Positions 24,762 to 33,875 of a DNA stretch of 64,000 nt are shown one piece after another. The notes beneath the pieces are model-generated. The model was given only the letters and a program-made list of their open reading frames with translations. It was not told the origin of the DNA and searched no databases. Source of the DNA: Rossellomorea aquimaris TF-12. GTDB taxonomy: Bacteria > Bacillota > Bacilli > Bacillales > Bacillaceae_B. The stretch's first letter is position 1; each line of letters opens with the position of its first letter. The translations under genes and the position numbers were made by a program. The stretch covers positions 1 to 64,000 of the forward strand of contig NZ_LQXM01000021.1 in the NCBI RefSeq assembly GCF_001648555.1. Reading direction: 5' to 3'.

Positions 24762-25658
24762 TTAACTAGATGCCACCATGACATTGGCAGTTATTAAGTA
24801 TCTTCTTAGGACTTTCAATTCTAATTCTTCGACAACTGTCATTGTCTCCTGAGATACATTGTTCCATTTTGCATCTTGGAATGAAACTGACAGAGGAACT
24901 TCACAATGAATTTCTGCTAACTTTCTAGACACATGAAGCATATCTAAGTCACCTTCTATCTTTTTTCGTTGAGAAGGCGTTAATTTATCTAAATTATTTA
25001 ATATTCCATCAATATCGTCAAATTGTTGGATGAGTTTCACAGCCGTTTTCTCACCGATACCTTTCACACCAGGATATCCGTCACTCGAATCTCCCATTAA
25101 GGCCTTTACATCGATAAATTGCTGAGGTGTGATTCCTTTTTCTTCAATAAAGAGATCTTTTGAGTATGTTTGATAGTTTCCGAACCCTTTTTTAAGAAGC
25201 ATGATCTCAATATCATCATCTAATAGTTGTAAGAGGTCTTGATCACCGCTAAGAACTGATACTTTTCGTTCCTTATGGTGAGCCTTTGCTAAAGTTCCAA
25301 TACAATCATCTGCCTCGTATCCAACTACACCAACATTGGAAAGGCTAAACCCTTCAGCAACTTCCTTCGCTAAATCAAATTGCGGGATTAGTTCAACAGG
25401 TGGAGCATTACGATTTGATTTATAATCATTGTACACTTCGTTACGGAACGTTTTACTTCCCATGTCCCAGCACACCATAATGTGAGAGGGTTTCACATGC
25501 TCTGTTGCCATTAATAAGTGTTTCATAAACCCTTGTACACCATTCGTTGGCAACCCTTTTGAATTCATCATAAATTGTCCTGTAACTGCCGTAGCAAAAA
25601 AAGATCGAAATAATAATGCCATTCCATCTATCAGTAATAAATGCTCATTTTTTTCCAA
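24762..25658 (-). CDS. ypcP: 5'-3' exonuclease YpcP (FEN/PolA-N family)
   Basis: 298-aa stand-alone version of the DNA polymerase I 5'-nuclease domain, acting on RNA primers/flaps. Metal-binding acids are seen in LLLIDGMALLFR, VCWDMGSKTFR, GYEADDCIGTLA and VLSGDQDLLQLL; the helix-hairpin-helix region is ALMGDSSDGYPGVKGIGEKTAVKLIQ. I choose the TTG at 25658 (GGGGAG eight bases upstream, giving MEKNEHLLLIDG like its relatives); the frame runs seven codons further up. Position next to sspL matches B. subtilis. Confidence 0.92.
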   Translation of the reverse strand: MEKNEHLLLIDGMALLFRSFFATAVTGQFMMNSKGLPTNGVQGFMKHLLMATEHVKPSHIMVCWDMGSKTFRNEVYNDYKSNRNAPPVELIPQFDLAKEVAEGFSLSNVGVVGYEADDCIGTLAKAHHKERKVSVLSGDQDLLQLLDDDIEIMLLKKGFGNYQTYSKDLFIEEKGITPQQFIDVKALMGDSSDGYPGVKGIGEKTAVKLIQQFDDIDGILNNLDKLTPSQRKKIEGDLDMLHVSRKLAEIHCEVPLSVSFQDAKWNNVSQETMTVVEELELKVLRRYLITANVMVASS

Positions 25659-25750
25659 AACATCCACTCCCCAAACCATTTCTTAATCACTCGTACATTT
25701 CTAATGATACCAATAGAAGTATATCACAAATAAGCTCGTTCTCCATTTGG

Positions 25751-25789
25751 AAAACAGATGAATCTCTTCCAGTGATTCATCTGTTTTTT
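25751..25789. terminator. terminator-like hairpin past the sulfurtransferase gene
   Basis: AAAACAGATGAATC pairs with GATTCATCTGTTTT around a 9-base loop, about 90 bases beyond the sulfurtransferase stop; T-runs flank it on both strands. Confidence 0.7.
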
Positions 25790-25879
25790 GGTTTGGTTAT
25801 TTTCATAAACTATGTTTCTATCGTTGTTTGCAGTTCCAGGATGCTGTCTATTTGCTAGGTCCATTTCACCTGTAGGATA

Positions 25880-26716
25880 TCATTGAGATTTCTTTTCCAC
25901 TCTGTTTCCCTCGTATGAAACCCAATCACTATAACTGCCAACGTATAATTTCACGTCTTGAAACCCAGCCTCTTCAAGAGCCATAAAGTTAGGTGTTGCC
26001 GTTACACCTGACCCGCAATAAACAATGACAGGCTCATTTTTATTCAAGTGCTCAAATCGTTTCTTCTGTTCTTCTACACTTAAAAAGTAACCACCTTGAA
26101 CTCCTTCTGTCCATGGCGCGTTTATTGCTCCTGGTATATGCCCAGGGATACGGTCAATAGGTTCTTCAATACCGAGATATCTTTCTTTATTCCGGGAATC
26201 AATGATTGTTACATTCCTTGCTCCGTTTAAAGCCCCTTTTATTTCTTCCTGGGAACTTACAATTTTTTCATTGAAAGATGGTTTATAGCTTGTTGGCCGA
26301 TAAGTGGGAACAATAGAATCCGTAGTGAATCCGGCTTCCTTCCAGGCTTTGATGCCTCCGTTTAGGACATAAACATTTTTATGACCTAAGTACCTGAATA
26401 GCCACCAGCACCTGCCTGCATAAGCCCCTTCATTGAAATCATAAGCAATAATTGTTGTGTCGTTTTCAATTCCTGCTTCTTCTATTTTTCTCAGGAAATT
26501 TTTCATATTCGGAAGGGGATGTCTTCCACCATGCTTTTTTATATGTCCTGACAAGTCCTTTTCAAGGTCGAAGTACACAGCACCAGGTATATGTTCTACC
26601 GCGTATTGTTTACGCCCTTCAATTGGATTTTTTAACGAAAATCGACAATCAAGCACTTTGACATGAGCTTTATCAATGTTCCCTTTTAACCAGTGGATAT
26701 CCTTAACATACTTCAT
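25880..26716 (-). CDS. sulfurtransferase (two-domain rhodanese, SseA-like)
   Basis: 278 aa with two rhodanese modules. The N-terminal inactive module spans about 1-140 (VKVLDCRFSLKNP..., YAGRCWWLFRYLGHKNVYVLNGGIKAW). The C-terminal module carries the active cysteine in VYCGSGVTATPNFMALEEAG. The CGSGVTA loop resembles 3-mercaptopyruvate sulfurtransferases rather than classical thiosulfate rhodanese, so pyruvate-linked sulfur transfer is the better guess. The ATG overlaps the preceding 63-aa gene's stop by 1 base (TAATG). Confidence 0.88.
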   Translation of the reverse strand: MKYVKDIHWLKGNIDKAHVKVLDCRFSLKNPIEGRKQYAVEHIPGAVYFDLEKDLSGHIKKHGGRHPLPNMKNFLRKIEEAGIENDTTIIAYDFNEGAYAGRCWWLFRYLGHKNVYVLNGGIKAWKEAGFTTDSIVPTYRPTSYKPSFNEKIVSSQEEIKGALNGARNVTIIDSRNKERYLGIEEPIDRIPGHIPGAINAPWTEGVQGGYFLSVEEQKKRFEHLNKNEPVIVYCGSGVTATPNFMALEEAGFQDVKLYVGSYSDWVSYEGNRVEKKSQ

Positions 26717-26907
26717 TACTTCAACCCCTTCTTCTTCATCAGGATTTTAACAGCATCTTTAGGCTCCCAACAAGAAAATTGATACGTCGTTTTAGTCTCG
26801 TATCCTAATCGCGTACAATAATAGCTTGTCTTTTGATGGGTGTCTCCTTTCATTCCTTTAATATGAATACAGGTAGCGCAACAGTGAAAGGGATTAGACA
26901 ATAACAT
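26716..26907 (-). CDS. small Cys-rich protein, 63 aa
   Basis: The sequence begins MLLSNPFHCCATCIHIKG, has a second Cys in SYYCTRLGYETK and a third in FSCWEPKDA: a CC-x2-C...C...C arrangement suggesting metal binding. No named family recognised. It sits 10 bases after dynA and is joined to the sulfurtransferase by a one-base stop/start overlap. This makes a dynA / Cys-protein / sulfurtransferase operon; the tight coupling with a sulfur-transfer enzyme suggests a persulfide or metal partner (inference). Confidence 0.68.
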   Translation of the reverse strand: MLLSNPFHCCATCIHIKGMKGDTHQKTSYYCTRLGYETKTTYQFSCWEPKDAVKILMKKKGLK

Positions 26908-26917
26908 TCACCTGCTT

Positions 26918-29900
26918 TTACTTAGAATTCTTTAGTATTTCAAAGTTTCTTTGAAGTTTTTTAATATCTTGTACCGTTTCCAAGGCGTCTATATTCGCAT
27001 TGATTTGATCGTTCACTTGATGAGTAATTTCATCTTTCATTCTGTTAAACTGTTTGTTTAGATAGTCACTTCCCCAGTTGTTCAATCGATCTTTCTCATT
27101 GTTTAAATATTCATCTGTAGGTTCAGAAAGTAATTGTTCTAATTTTTCCTGAATGCTCTTTTTTCCACCTTTTTCAAAGAATTGCTTAGGATTTTTAAAA
27201 GAAGTGAAGGCTTTTTCAAAATAACCTATGTCTTCATTTTTAAATGCATTATCAAATTGTATTGTTTTTGCAGCTTCAACGTCTTGAGGAGATAAGACGA
27301 TATCCATTTCCCATTCTTTAATGTGTTCTTCAAGCTCATTCCAATGAAAATCTAATTGATTTTGAATATATTGCTCGACCCGTAAAGAAGTAGCTCTCAT
27401 TTCTTGAGATAAATCAAATCCAATACTGTGAATGAACTCTTTTATCCCTTCTTCAATGGCAATGGAATGATTAGAGTACTTTACAAAAAGTCCAGAGTGA
27501 AAAGCTTCTTTATAAAAATCAGATACACGATAAAACACACGCTGCTTAACATAATGAACAAGCTCTGAAACTTCCTGATGTATTTCAATTTCCAATGATT
27601 CTGTTGTCCTTTTTGCAATAAGTAGAGTAAGATTTGATTTTGCTTCCATAAGCTTTTGTATTTTTACTTTTTTATTGTTTTTATCACTTGAGGCCATATC
27701 GATAAAATGCTCGAATCTTTTTACTCCCCGCTCCCACTCATTTAATGCAGACTTAACACTCATACTTACCAATTCATTCTGTATAAAGGATTGAAAATCC
27801 TCCTGAAAAATGTTTAATCCAGAGTTTGAATCATTTGGATTCTTAAGTGCTTGCAGAGAAGATACACCATAGATTCTTGGGAATCTGATTCCATATTGAA
27901 CGAGTTGGGATTCAACGTAGGATAAGACTTCCTGTTTCTCCTCATCATCCTTAGCCAGGTCAATAGCATTAACTACAAAAAACATTTTATCTAATTCGAA
28001 GGTATCCTTTACTCTCCCTAATTGGATTAGAAACTCACGATCTGCTTTGGCAAAAGCGTGATTATAATAAGTAACAAATAATATAGCATCTGCATCTTTT
28101 ATATACTCAAAAGCAACGCCAGTATGTCTTGCATTGATTGAATCCGCTCCTGGTGTATCTACCAATGTAATACCTTGTCTGGTCACATCACAATCATAAT
28201 ACAGATCAATAGACTCAACAAAGCATGACTGGGTTTCATCTGCTACAAACCCTTGATATTGCTGGAGGTTGGCATTTACTGTCGATCCTAGTAAGCTTTG
28301 AAAACGCTCATACCCATCATAAAAGGCTTTAAGAAAAGAAAGATGTACCTTTTCTTTCCCGTTTCCATCTTCCTTTTCTAATAGGGTTGGAATGATTTCA
28401 ATGGCTTCCTTCAATCCACTAATCGATTGATTAAAATGAGAAAGGGAATGACTGATGTCCTGAAATAATTGTTCTCTTGATTTTATTTTGACATCAGCTG
28501 TTTCATGGTAATGGTTTTCTGATACGGGCATAATTCGATTTATGGATGCAGTTGTCGGATTAGGACTAACAGGTAATACCTTCTTACCTAACAATGCATT
28601 TGCAAATGAAGATTTACCTGCACTAAATGCTCCAAACAAAGCAATTGTAAAGGATTGGTTAGACAACCTCTTTTTCTTTCTATCTAGAATATCCGCCATA
28701 TTACTAAAACCTTTTGTATTTCTAAATACATTTGTCATTGATTCTAAACGGTTTATGACATTTTCTAATGATGGAGTTTCATTTTGTGCAGGTTGGACAA
28801 TCGTTTCTTTGACTTTTGTTTTATCTGGCTCTATCTCTACTTTTGGTTTAAATTCAGAAACGACTCGATACTCTGTTTCCTGTTCATACCACTTATCCTT
28901 CCAATTCTGAATCGTATTGTTAAGGCTATTTGAATACGGCATTTGTAAGTTAATTAGATTGTTTAATTGGTTTCTCTTTTCTTCATCTATAAGAATCCAC
29001 TTATATAAATAAGCTGTCTTTTTTTGTAGCTGGTGAAGCTTTGCTTCTTGAGCCCGATTCTTACCCTCTGTCTGATTTTTTATGTCTTGCAGCATTCGAT
29101 CCATTAATTCGTTGGTTAACATTCTAGCCTGTTTTTTGATATCCTCTGCAAGATTGTCACAGTATTGAAGAACATAATCTCCGTTTACCTTTGCACCTGG
29201 TTTGATTAAACCAATAAGATACTGACCTTTTACTTCAAGAGATAATTGATCCCAAACGGTTACGAATTCTGATGATGATAGATTGTATTGTTTTAGGAAT
29301 GACTTGCCTAAAGTTTTTAAATGCCAATCAATTTGAGATTGGATTTGATTATTTAGTTCATCCATAAAACGATTAAGCCGAGCGCTTTTTTCTTCTTCAG
29401 TCTTTCCTTTAGAAAAAAGAAATCCAACCTTAAAATCCGATTGTCTGCTTTCAAGAAATTCTTTAGCTAAATCTCTTATTTCAAATGGCATTAAATAGGC
29501 ATTTTTAAGAATTTTACTTCTTTCTTCTTCAAATTGTTTTTTGGCAAATTGAACATTATTCTCATGGAGCTTTTCCATTAAATCTTTCTCTTCTTGCAGT
29601 AAGCTTTCTTTGTTTTCCCAATCTTGTTCAGTCAGAACATCTTTTCCATTTTCTATAATTGAGTCTAATTGTTCGTTGAACCATTGCTCATGCTCGTCTA
29701 TTAATTGAGATATAGCTGCCTCAGCGGACCTTTCCATAAGGTCTTCCTTATGCTGAACTTGCTCATGAATTAATTGCTCTAGATGAGTTAAGTCATTCTC
29801 AGGATATTGAGAATTCTTTAAACTAGTAAAGAAAAACTGATCTGGAATAACCCCCCAAGCTGCAAACGAATTTTTAACCCCTTCCTTAAATTGAGAAAAA

Positions 29901-30547
29901 GTTAACTCTTCTTCTTGATGTTTATCAATTTGATTGATGACCAAATAAAGCTTGACCCCATGGCGAGTTAATTCCCTAGTAAATTCAAAATTAACTTGAG
30001 ATTGCACGTGATTATAGTCCATTACATAAAAGACGGCATCTGCTAAGTGAATGGCCGATTCAGTTGAAAGCTTGTGAGCATCATCAGTACTGTCTACTCC
30101 CGGAGTGTCAAGAACCGAAACACCTTCAGGCATATCACCTCTACTTCTTCCGATTTCAATAGAGTACACCTCTTCACCATTTTTACAAAAGTCTTTTATA
30201 GTAGAAAAATCATAAGGTTCTTTAAAATAAAGAGGTTTATCATGATGATAATGAACCTTGGCAAAATCCTCTTGAGATTGATGAACTTTGACTAAATTAG
30301 CACTTGTAGGTATAGGACTTGAAGGTAATATTTCTTCTCCCATTAAATGATTAATCATGGTTGATTTACCTGCTGAAAAATGTCCACAAAACGCCAATAT
30401 GAACTCACGATCGTTCAGTTTTTTGGCAAGCCTCTCAACCTTTAATGATCGATCTTCATCTCCAGCTTGGAGGAATATCTCTTGGCAGGCAGCAAGATGT
30501 TGAATTGTATGATGTATATGGATAGTCTCTTGATTTGTATGGCTCAT
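26918..30547 (-). CDS. dynA: dynamin-like GTPase with two fused dynamin units (DynA/YpbR)
   Basis: 1209-aa membrane-remodelling GTPase, close to the ~1193 aa of B. subtilis DynA. Unit 1: P-loop GHFSAGKST near residue 55, G3 DTPGVDS, NQIDK (G4). Unit 2: GAFSAGKSS near residue 640, DTPGADS, VNAIDL. Each is followed by long helical stalk regions (coiled-coil-rich, about 280-590 and 900-1200). Known: DynA fuses membranes and counteracts pore-forming stress, phages and membrane damage. No transmembrane helix is apparent, so it is peripheral. The 63-aa gene follows after 10 bases. Confidence 0.95.
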   Translation of the reverse strand: MSHTNQETIHIHHTIQHLAACQEIFLQAGDEDRSLKVERLAKKLNDREFILAFCGHFSAGKSTMINHLMGEEILPSSPIPTSANLVKVHQSQEDFAKVHYHHDKPLYFKEPYDFSTIKDFCKNGEEVYSIEIGRSRGDMPEGVSVLDTPGVDSTDDAHKLSTESAIHLADAVFYVMDYNHVQSQVNFEFTRELTRHGVKLYLVINQIDKHQEEELTFSQFKEGVKNSFAAWGVIPDQFFFTSLKNSQYPENDLTHLEQLIHEQVQHKEDLMERSAEAAISQLIDEHEQWFNEQLDSIIENGKDVLTEQDWENKESLLQEEKDLMEKLHENNVQFAKKQFEEERSKILKNAYLMPFEIRDLAKEFLESRQSDFKVGFLFSKGKTEEEKSARLNRFMDELNNQIQSQIDWHLKTLGKSFLKQYNLSSSEFVTVWDQLSLEVKGQYLIGLIKPGAKVNGDYVLQYCDNLAEDIKKQARMLTNELMDRMLQDIKNQTEGKNRAQEAKLHQLQKKTAYLYKWILIDEEKRNQLNNLINLQMPYSNSLNNTIQNWKDKWYEQETEYRVVSEFKPKVEIEPDKTKVKETIVQPAQNETPSLENVINRLESMTNVFRNTKGFSNMADILDRKKKRLSNQSFTIALFGAFSAGKSSFANALLGKKVLPVSPNPTTASINRIMPVSENHYHETADVKIKSREQLFQDISHSLSHFNQSISGLKEAIEIIPTLLEKEDGNGKEKVHLSFLKAFYDGYERFQSLLGSTVNANLQQYQGFVADETQSCFVESIDLYYDCDVTRQGITLVDTPGADSINARHTGVAFEYIKDADAILFVTYYNHAFAKADREFLIQLGRVKDTFELDKMFFVVNAIDLAKDDEEKQEVLSYVESQLVQYGIRFPRIYGVSSLQALKNPNDSNSGLNIFQEDFQSFIQNELVSMSVKSALNEWERGVKRFEHFIDMASSDKNNKKVKIQKLMEAKSNLTLLIAKRTTESLEIEIHQEVSELVHYVKQRVFYRVSDFYKEAFHSGLFVKYSNHSIAIEEGIKEFIHSIGFDLSQEMRATSLRVEQYIQNQLDFHWNELEEHIKEWEMDIVLSPQDVEAAKTIQFDNAFKNEDIGYFEKAFTSFKNPKQFFEKGGKKSIQEKLEQLLSEPTDEYLNNEKDRLNNWGSDYLNKQFNRMKDEITHQVNDQINANIDALETVQDIKKLQRNFEILKNSK

Positions 30548-31189
30548 TGAACGTAACCCTTTCTGTTTATATAAAAGTTGATAGCGCTTATATTTTACCG
30601 TACTTCATAAAATTTCTCTATGAAATCCATTCTTTTAAAGTATATTGCCAAACCTTGTTGATGTTAATTCTAGCAAAAGTGACTTTTTTGCCAGGTCGGA
30701 TGACTTCGAAGTCCCCACACTCCGACGGCAGGTCTCTCCTAACCCACTTTTTGCGACATTAGTCTAAACATCCCCATAACAATAATCAGAAATAACATTA
30801 CCGATCTAAAGATTTCTACACTAGAAATGAATCACCAATGTAAAAACTTTTTAGGAATTAATGTTAAACAATTAGAGAAGAAATAATTATTGTATTTTAC
30901 GAATGAATTATAAATTTTGATTGTGTAAAGAAAGGGAGGTCTATATAAAAACGTTGAAGTAGGAATCCTGAGTTAGACATTGTGGCAGAAGCCTTAGAAT
31001 TATTTGGAGAAGAAGAAGCACATAAAAATAAAGTGAACTTAGAGAAAAATGTTACAGGTACATTTATCAACTTACAAGGACGATTTTCAATTTAATCATT
31101 GTTTTTTACAAAAAGAATACATCAATTGAGCAAAACAAAAGAGCTTGGATATTTATCCAAGCTCTTACAGTTGGTTATTCATTATATAT
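30548..31189. other. intergenic region with a structured element and a decayed reading frame
   Basis: No convincing gene. At 30675-30751 three nested inverted repeats occur: AAAAGTG/CACTTTT, GTCGGA/TCCGAC and the self-palindrome GACTTCGAAGTC. At 30930-31095 a GGGAGG is followed by TTG-AAG-TAG and then an open stretch (GTG at 30982 to TAA at 31095) reading AEALELFGEEEAHKNK..., which lacks its own RBS and looks like the remnant of a small gene with an early stop or frameshift. Confidence 0.5.
31137..31168 (-). terminator. terminator after the 56-aa membrane protein gene
   Basis: AAGAGCTTGGATA and TATCCAAGCTCTT form a 13-bp stem, followed on the minus strand by TTGTTTTG. Confidence 0.8.
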
Positions 31190-31360
31190 CTATCTGGTGG
31201 TTTCAGTTGGGATAAGTTTTGATTGAACAAAAGATCTTGAATGCCCCTTGAAAGAGCGTACTTTTTCAACTTTATTCTGATCCTTCATTACGTTTGATAA
31301 TACATGCTTCATGACGAACGCATACGTTAAAGCTGTGAGCAATATTAATGACCATACCAT
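31190..31360 (-). CDS. small single-span membrane protein, 56 aa
   Basis: Read from the minus strand: ATG at 31360 preceded by AAAAAGGGTGGGGACATAA. One N-terminal membrane segment (WSLILLTALTYAFVM), then a basic cytoplasmic tail (KDQNKVEKVRSFKGHSRS). A terminator follows within 25 bases, supporting an independent gene. No family recognised. It lies 100 bases downstream of ypbQ on the same strand and may be an accessory of that operon or simply an unrelated small gene. Confidence 0.62.
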   Translation of the reverse strand: MVWSLILLTALTYAFVMKHVLSNVMKDQNKVEKVRSFKGHSRSFVQSKLIPTETTR

Positions 31361-31461
31361 TTATGTCCCCACCCTTTTTATCATTATTTTAATTGATTGA
31401 GAATAATTTTCATCTTCAATTAGAATCTTATCAGAAATGATAATCGTTTTCAATAAGAAAT

Positions 31462-32028
31462 TTATTTTTCTTTTTTAAACATAGGAATCCACCCTTTAGT
31501 ATTGAAGTGAACATGATTATAATTGGTTTCCTTTTTAAGAGCTCGCTCTTCTAATGGTATTCGAATAGCTAATATGATTTGATTTAATAATGCGAAGATA
31601 CATAATGTCCAATAGGCATTAAATAATAACGGAATAATGATTAATTCAATTGTTACAATGACATAATTGGGATGTTTAACATACTTAAAAGGACCCGTTG
31701 AAATGACATTTGCCTTTGGAAGGACAATAATTTTTGTGTTCCAGTACCTCCCAAGGGAATAAATCACCCATATTCTTCCGATTTGTGTCAACAAAAAAAT
31801 GGACAATAATAATGGCCATTGGGAATGAACACCTGCGTTAAACATCCCCCCTTCTATTAATAATGAAACAAAGAAAGCAAAATGAATCATCACCATAAAT
31901 TTATAATGCTTTTGTCCATATTCAATGGCACCATTTTCTTTCATCCATTTTTCATTCGTTTTTGCAATTATTAATTCTACAATCCGTTGAATGACGAGAA
32001 CGGTAAAAAACAGGATGAAATACGTCAT
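31462..32028 (-). CDS. ypbQ: isoprenylcysteine carboxyl methyltransferase-like protein YpbQ (BpsB)
   Basis: 188-aa polytopic membrane methyltransferase. ATG at 32028 overlaps the bcsA stop (TAATG) and is preceded by GAGGTGGGAATA; a GTG three codons earlier is less well spaced. The C-terminal half has the ICMT-like features VISTGPFKYVKHPNYVIVTIELIIIPLLF and RIPLEERALKKE. Known: in B. subtilis BpsB O-methylates the alkylpyrones made by the adjacent type III polyketide synthase BpsA; the tight coupling here predicts the same. Confidence 0.9.
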   Translation of the reverse strand: MTYFILFFTVLVIQRIVELIIAKTNEKWMKENGAIEYGQKHYKFMVMIHFAFFVSLLIEGGMFNAGVHSQWPLLLSIFLLTQIGRIWVIYSLGRYWNTKIIVLPKANVISTGPFKYVKHPNYVIVTIELIIIPLLFNAYWTLCIFALLNQIILAIRIPLEERALKKETNYNHVHFNTKGWIPMFKKEK

Positions 32029-33098
32029 TATTCCCACCTCATCAACAATAATTCTGAACTAAAGCCCGGACCCAGAGCTGTACCTAACCCAATATCTCCC
32101 TTATTGCAGCCTTTTTTCATAAATTCTTTAAGTACATAAAAAATCGTGACAGACGACATGTTCCCAAACTCTTTCAGAACATTCATTGATACTTTTGTCA
32201 TTTCTTCATCCATCCCTAATGCTTCTTGATAGGCTTCAATCACTTTCTTTCCACCTGGATGGGCAACAAAATGCTTGATATCTTTTAAGCTTATTCCATT
32301 TGATTCAATGAACTCCTCTACGTTGGGTCTCAACCATTTCTCAACAAGAGTTGGAATATGTTTTGAAAATACTACGTACATTCCTTCATTCTTTACTTCC
32401 CACCCCATAACATCTAAAGAGTCTCTTAATAAGGTAGACTGAGTAGCGAAAATTGAAGGCAAAGGCTCTTGTTTGGATACTAATGCATTACTGTCATCCC
32501 CACAAACTAAGGCACAGGCAACACCATCTGCAAATAGAGATGTACCGATCAAATTGCTCTTTGACCGGTCTCCATGCTGAAAGGTTAAGGAGCATAGCTC
32601 AATTGAAAGAACCAGTACATTAGCCCTCGGAAAGGCTAAGCAGTATTCATATGCTCTTGATAGTCCACTTGCTCCCCCTGCACACCCTAAACCCCAAATG
32701 GGAATTCGCTTTACATGAGCGGGAAATGGAAGAACATTCATGATTCTTGCTTCGATACTTGGAGTGGATAAACCTGATGTACTAATGGTAAAAATAGCGT
32801 CAATTTCATCAAAGGCAGAATCGTTACGTTGTAAACATTTTTTGACAGCTTCACTACCTAGTTCGACGGCATATTGAATAAATAAATCATTTTTTTCTTG
32901 AAACGAATGATTTTCTGAAAACCATTCCAATGGATTAACAAAATAACGACTTTCAATTTCACCGTTTTGAAATACAGAAAGAAGTCTGCCGATATCCTTG
33001 AAATTTTCTGAAAATAGATTCTTTGCAAATTCAGCTGCTTCAGATTGGGTAATTTTATATTTGGGAACTTCCGTTTCGACAGAGAGAACTTTAGGCAT
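32028..33098 (-). CDS. bcsA: type III polyketide synthase (BcsA/BpsA)
   Basis: 356-aa chalcone-synthase-like homodimer that extends fatty acyl-CoA starters with malonyl-CoA to alkylpyrones and related polyketides. The triad is visible: Cys139 in WGLGCAGGASGLSRAYEY, His in FVAHPGGKKVIEAY and Asn in KEFGNMSSVTIFYVL. GAGGAG is 7 bases before the ATG. Operon with ypbQ. The products are membrane-active lipids and fit the neighbourhood of a membrane-remodelling dynamin, though that link is speculation. Confidence 0.93.
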   Translation of the reverse strand: MPKVLSVETEVPKYKITQSEAAEFAKNLFSENFKDIGRLLSVFQNGEIESRYFVNPLEWFSENHSFQEKNDLFIQYAVELGSEAVKKCLQRNDSAFDEIDAIFTISTSGLSTPSIEARIMNVLPFPAHVKRIPIWGLGCAGGASGLSRAYEYCLAFPRANVLVLSIELCSLTFQHGDRSKSNLIGTSLFADGVACALVCGDDSNALVSKQEPLPSIFATQSTLLRDSLDVMGWEVKNEGMYVVFSKHIPTLVEKWLRPNVEEFIESNGISLKDIKHFVAHPGGKKVIEAYQEALGMDEEMTKVSMNVLKEFGNMSSVTIFYVLKEFMKKGCNKGDIGLGTALGPGFSSELLLMRWE

Positions 33099-33271
33099 AT
33101 GACTCGCTCCTCACATTTCCATGTAAGGGTAGCTTTTCCAAAAACGAACAAAATATGTGAAGGTCTCTCTCGATTTTTATTTATATAAAACAGCCTTAAC
33201 AGTTAATCACTCTATGAGGATTTACTCATAAAATCAATTTTCATATAGGTAATAAAACATTAAAAAATACC

Positions 33272-33309
33272 ATCATACCATTCTTTTATCCTAGGTAATA
33301 TGGTATGAT
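33272..33309. promoter_or_regulatory. inverted repeat upstream of the CheX-like gene
   Basis: ATCATACCAT (33272-33281) and ATGGTATGAT (33300-33309) are perfect 10-bp inverted repeats separated by 18 bases and ending 29 bases before the CheX-like start. The downstream arm includes a TATGAT that could be a -10 element. It could be an operator for a dimeric regulator or an mRNA-leader hairpin. Confidence 0.5.
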
Positions 33310-33338
33310 AATTGTGACAAAATATTGGAGGATTCGAC

Positions 33339-33800
33339 ATGAGCCTAACAAAAAGTGTCACAGATATTTTAAATAGTTCCATTCAAGCAATTAAAAGTGT
33401 TATCCCTCTTTCTGTTAGTGTTTCAGCACCTTTAGTATTAAATGAGCCATTTAGTCAGCATAAAATAGGTGTTCTAATTGGGATGACAGGAGATTTTAGG
33501 GGCAGAATCATTATTGATGGTGAGGAAGAAAGCTTTCAAGGTCTTGGAGCCTCCATGTTTGGAATGCCATTAGACGGTGCCATGCTAGAATCCTTCGCTG
33601 GTGAACTAGGGAATATGATTGCAGGAAATCTAGCCACCATACTTGCCCAGGCAGGACATAGTGTAGATATAACACCTCCAACCGTCATTGTAGGACAATC
33701 AAAGATGTATGGTTTTGATAAAGCTATAAAGCTTCCTATCGTTATTGAAAATGTGGGAGGATTCCTGGTTATTCTCATGATCGAAGAGAATATAGGATAA
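33339..33800 (+). CDS. CheX/CheC-like chemotaxis phosphatase domain protein
   Basis: 153 aa. The CheX-like fold is indicated by IGVLIGMTGDFRGRIIIDG, then ESFAGELGNMIAGNLATIL, which matches the phosphatase consensus (S/D)-x3-E-x2-N, with PP about 21 residues on, and GFLVILMIEE at the end. ATG is 7 bases after GGAGG. Proteins of this type dephosphorylate CheY or serve as stand-alone response modules. No chemotaxis gene is adjacent, so the partner is unknown. Monocistronic between the inverted repeat and a terminator. Confidence 0.85.
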   Translation: MSLTKSVTDILNSSIQAIKSVIPLSVSVSAPLVLNEPFSQHKIGVLIGMTGDFRGRIIIDGEEESFQGLGASMFGMPLDGAMLESFAGELGNMIAGNLATILAQAGHSVDITPPTVIVGQSKMYGFDKAIKLPIVIENVGGFLVILMIEENIG

Positions 33801-33815
33801 AAATCGACTTTTATT

Positions 33816-33870
33816 TCTATAAAACAAGGCAAGGATCATTACAAAGTGATCCTTGCCTTGTTTTATAGAA
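33816..33870. terminator. bidirectional terminator between the CheX-like and SDR genes
   Basis: CTATAAAACAAGGCAAGGATCA and its perfect complement form a 22-bp stem with an 8-base loop between convergent genes. Confidence 0.92.
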
Positions 33871-33875
33871 ATTCA

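Noticed and set aside
33536..33832. 98-codon minus-strand frame opposite the CheX-like gene
   Set aside because: Shadow of the plus-strand gene; the plus-strand frame has the RBS and the family motif.
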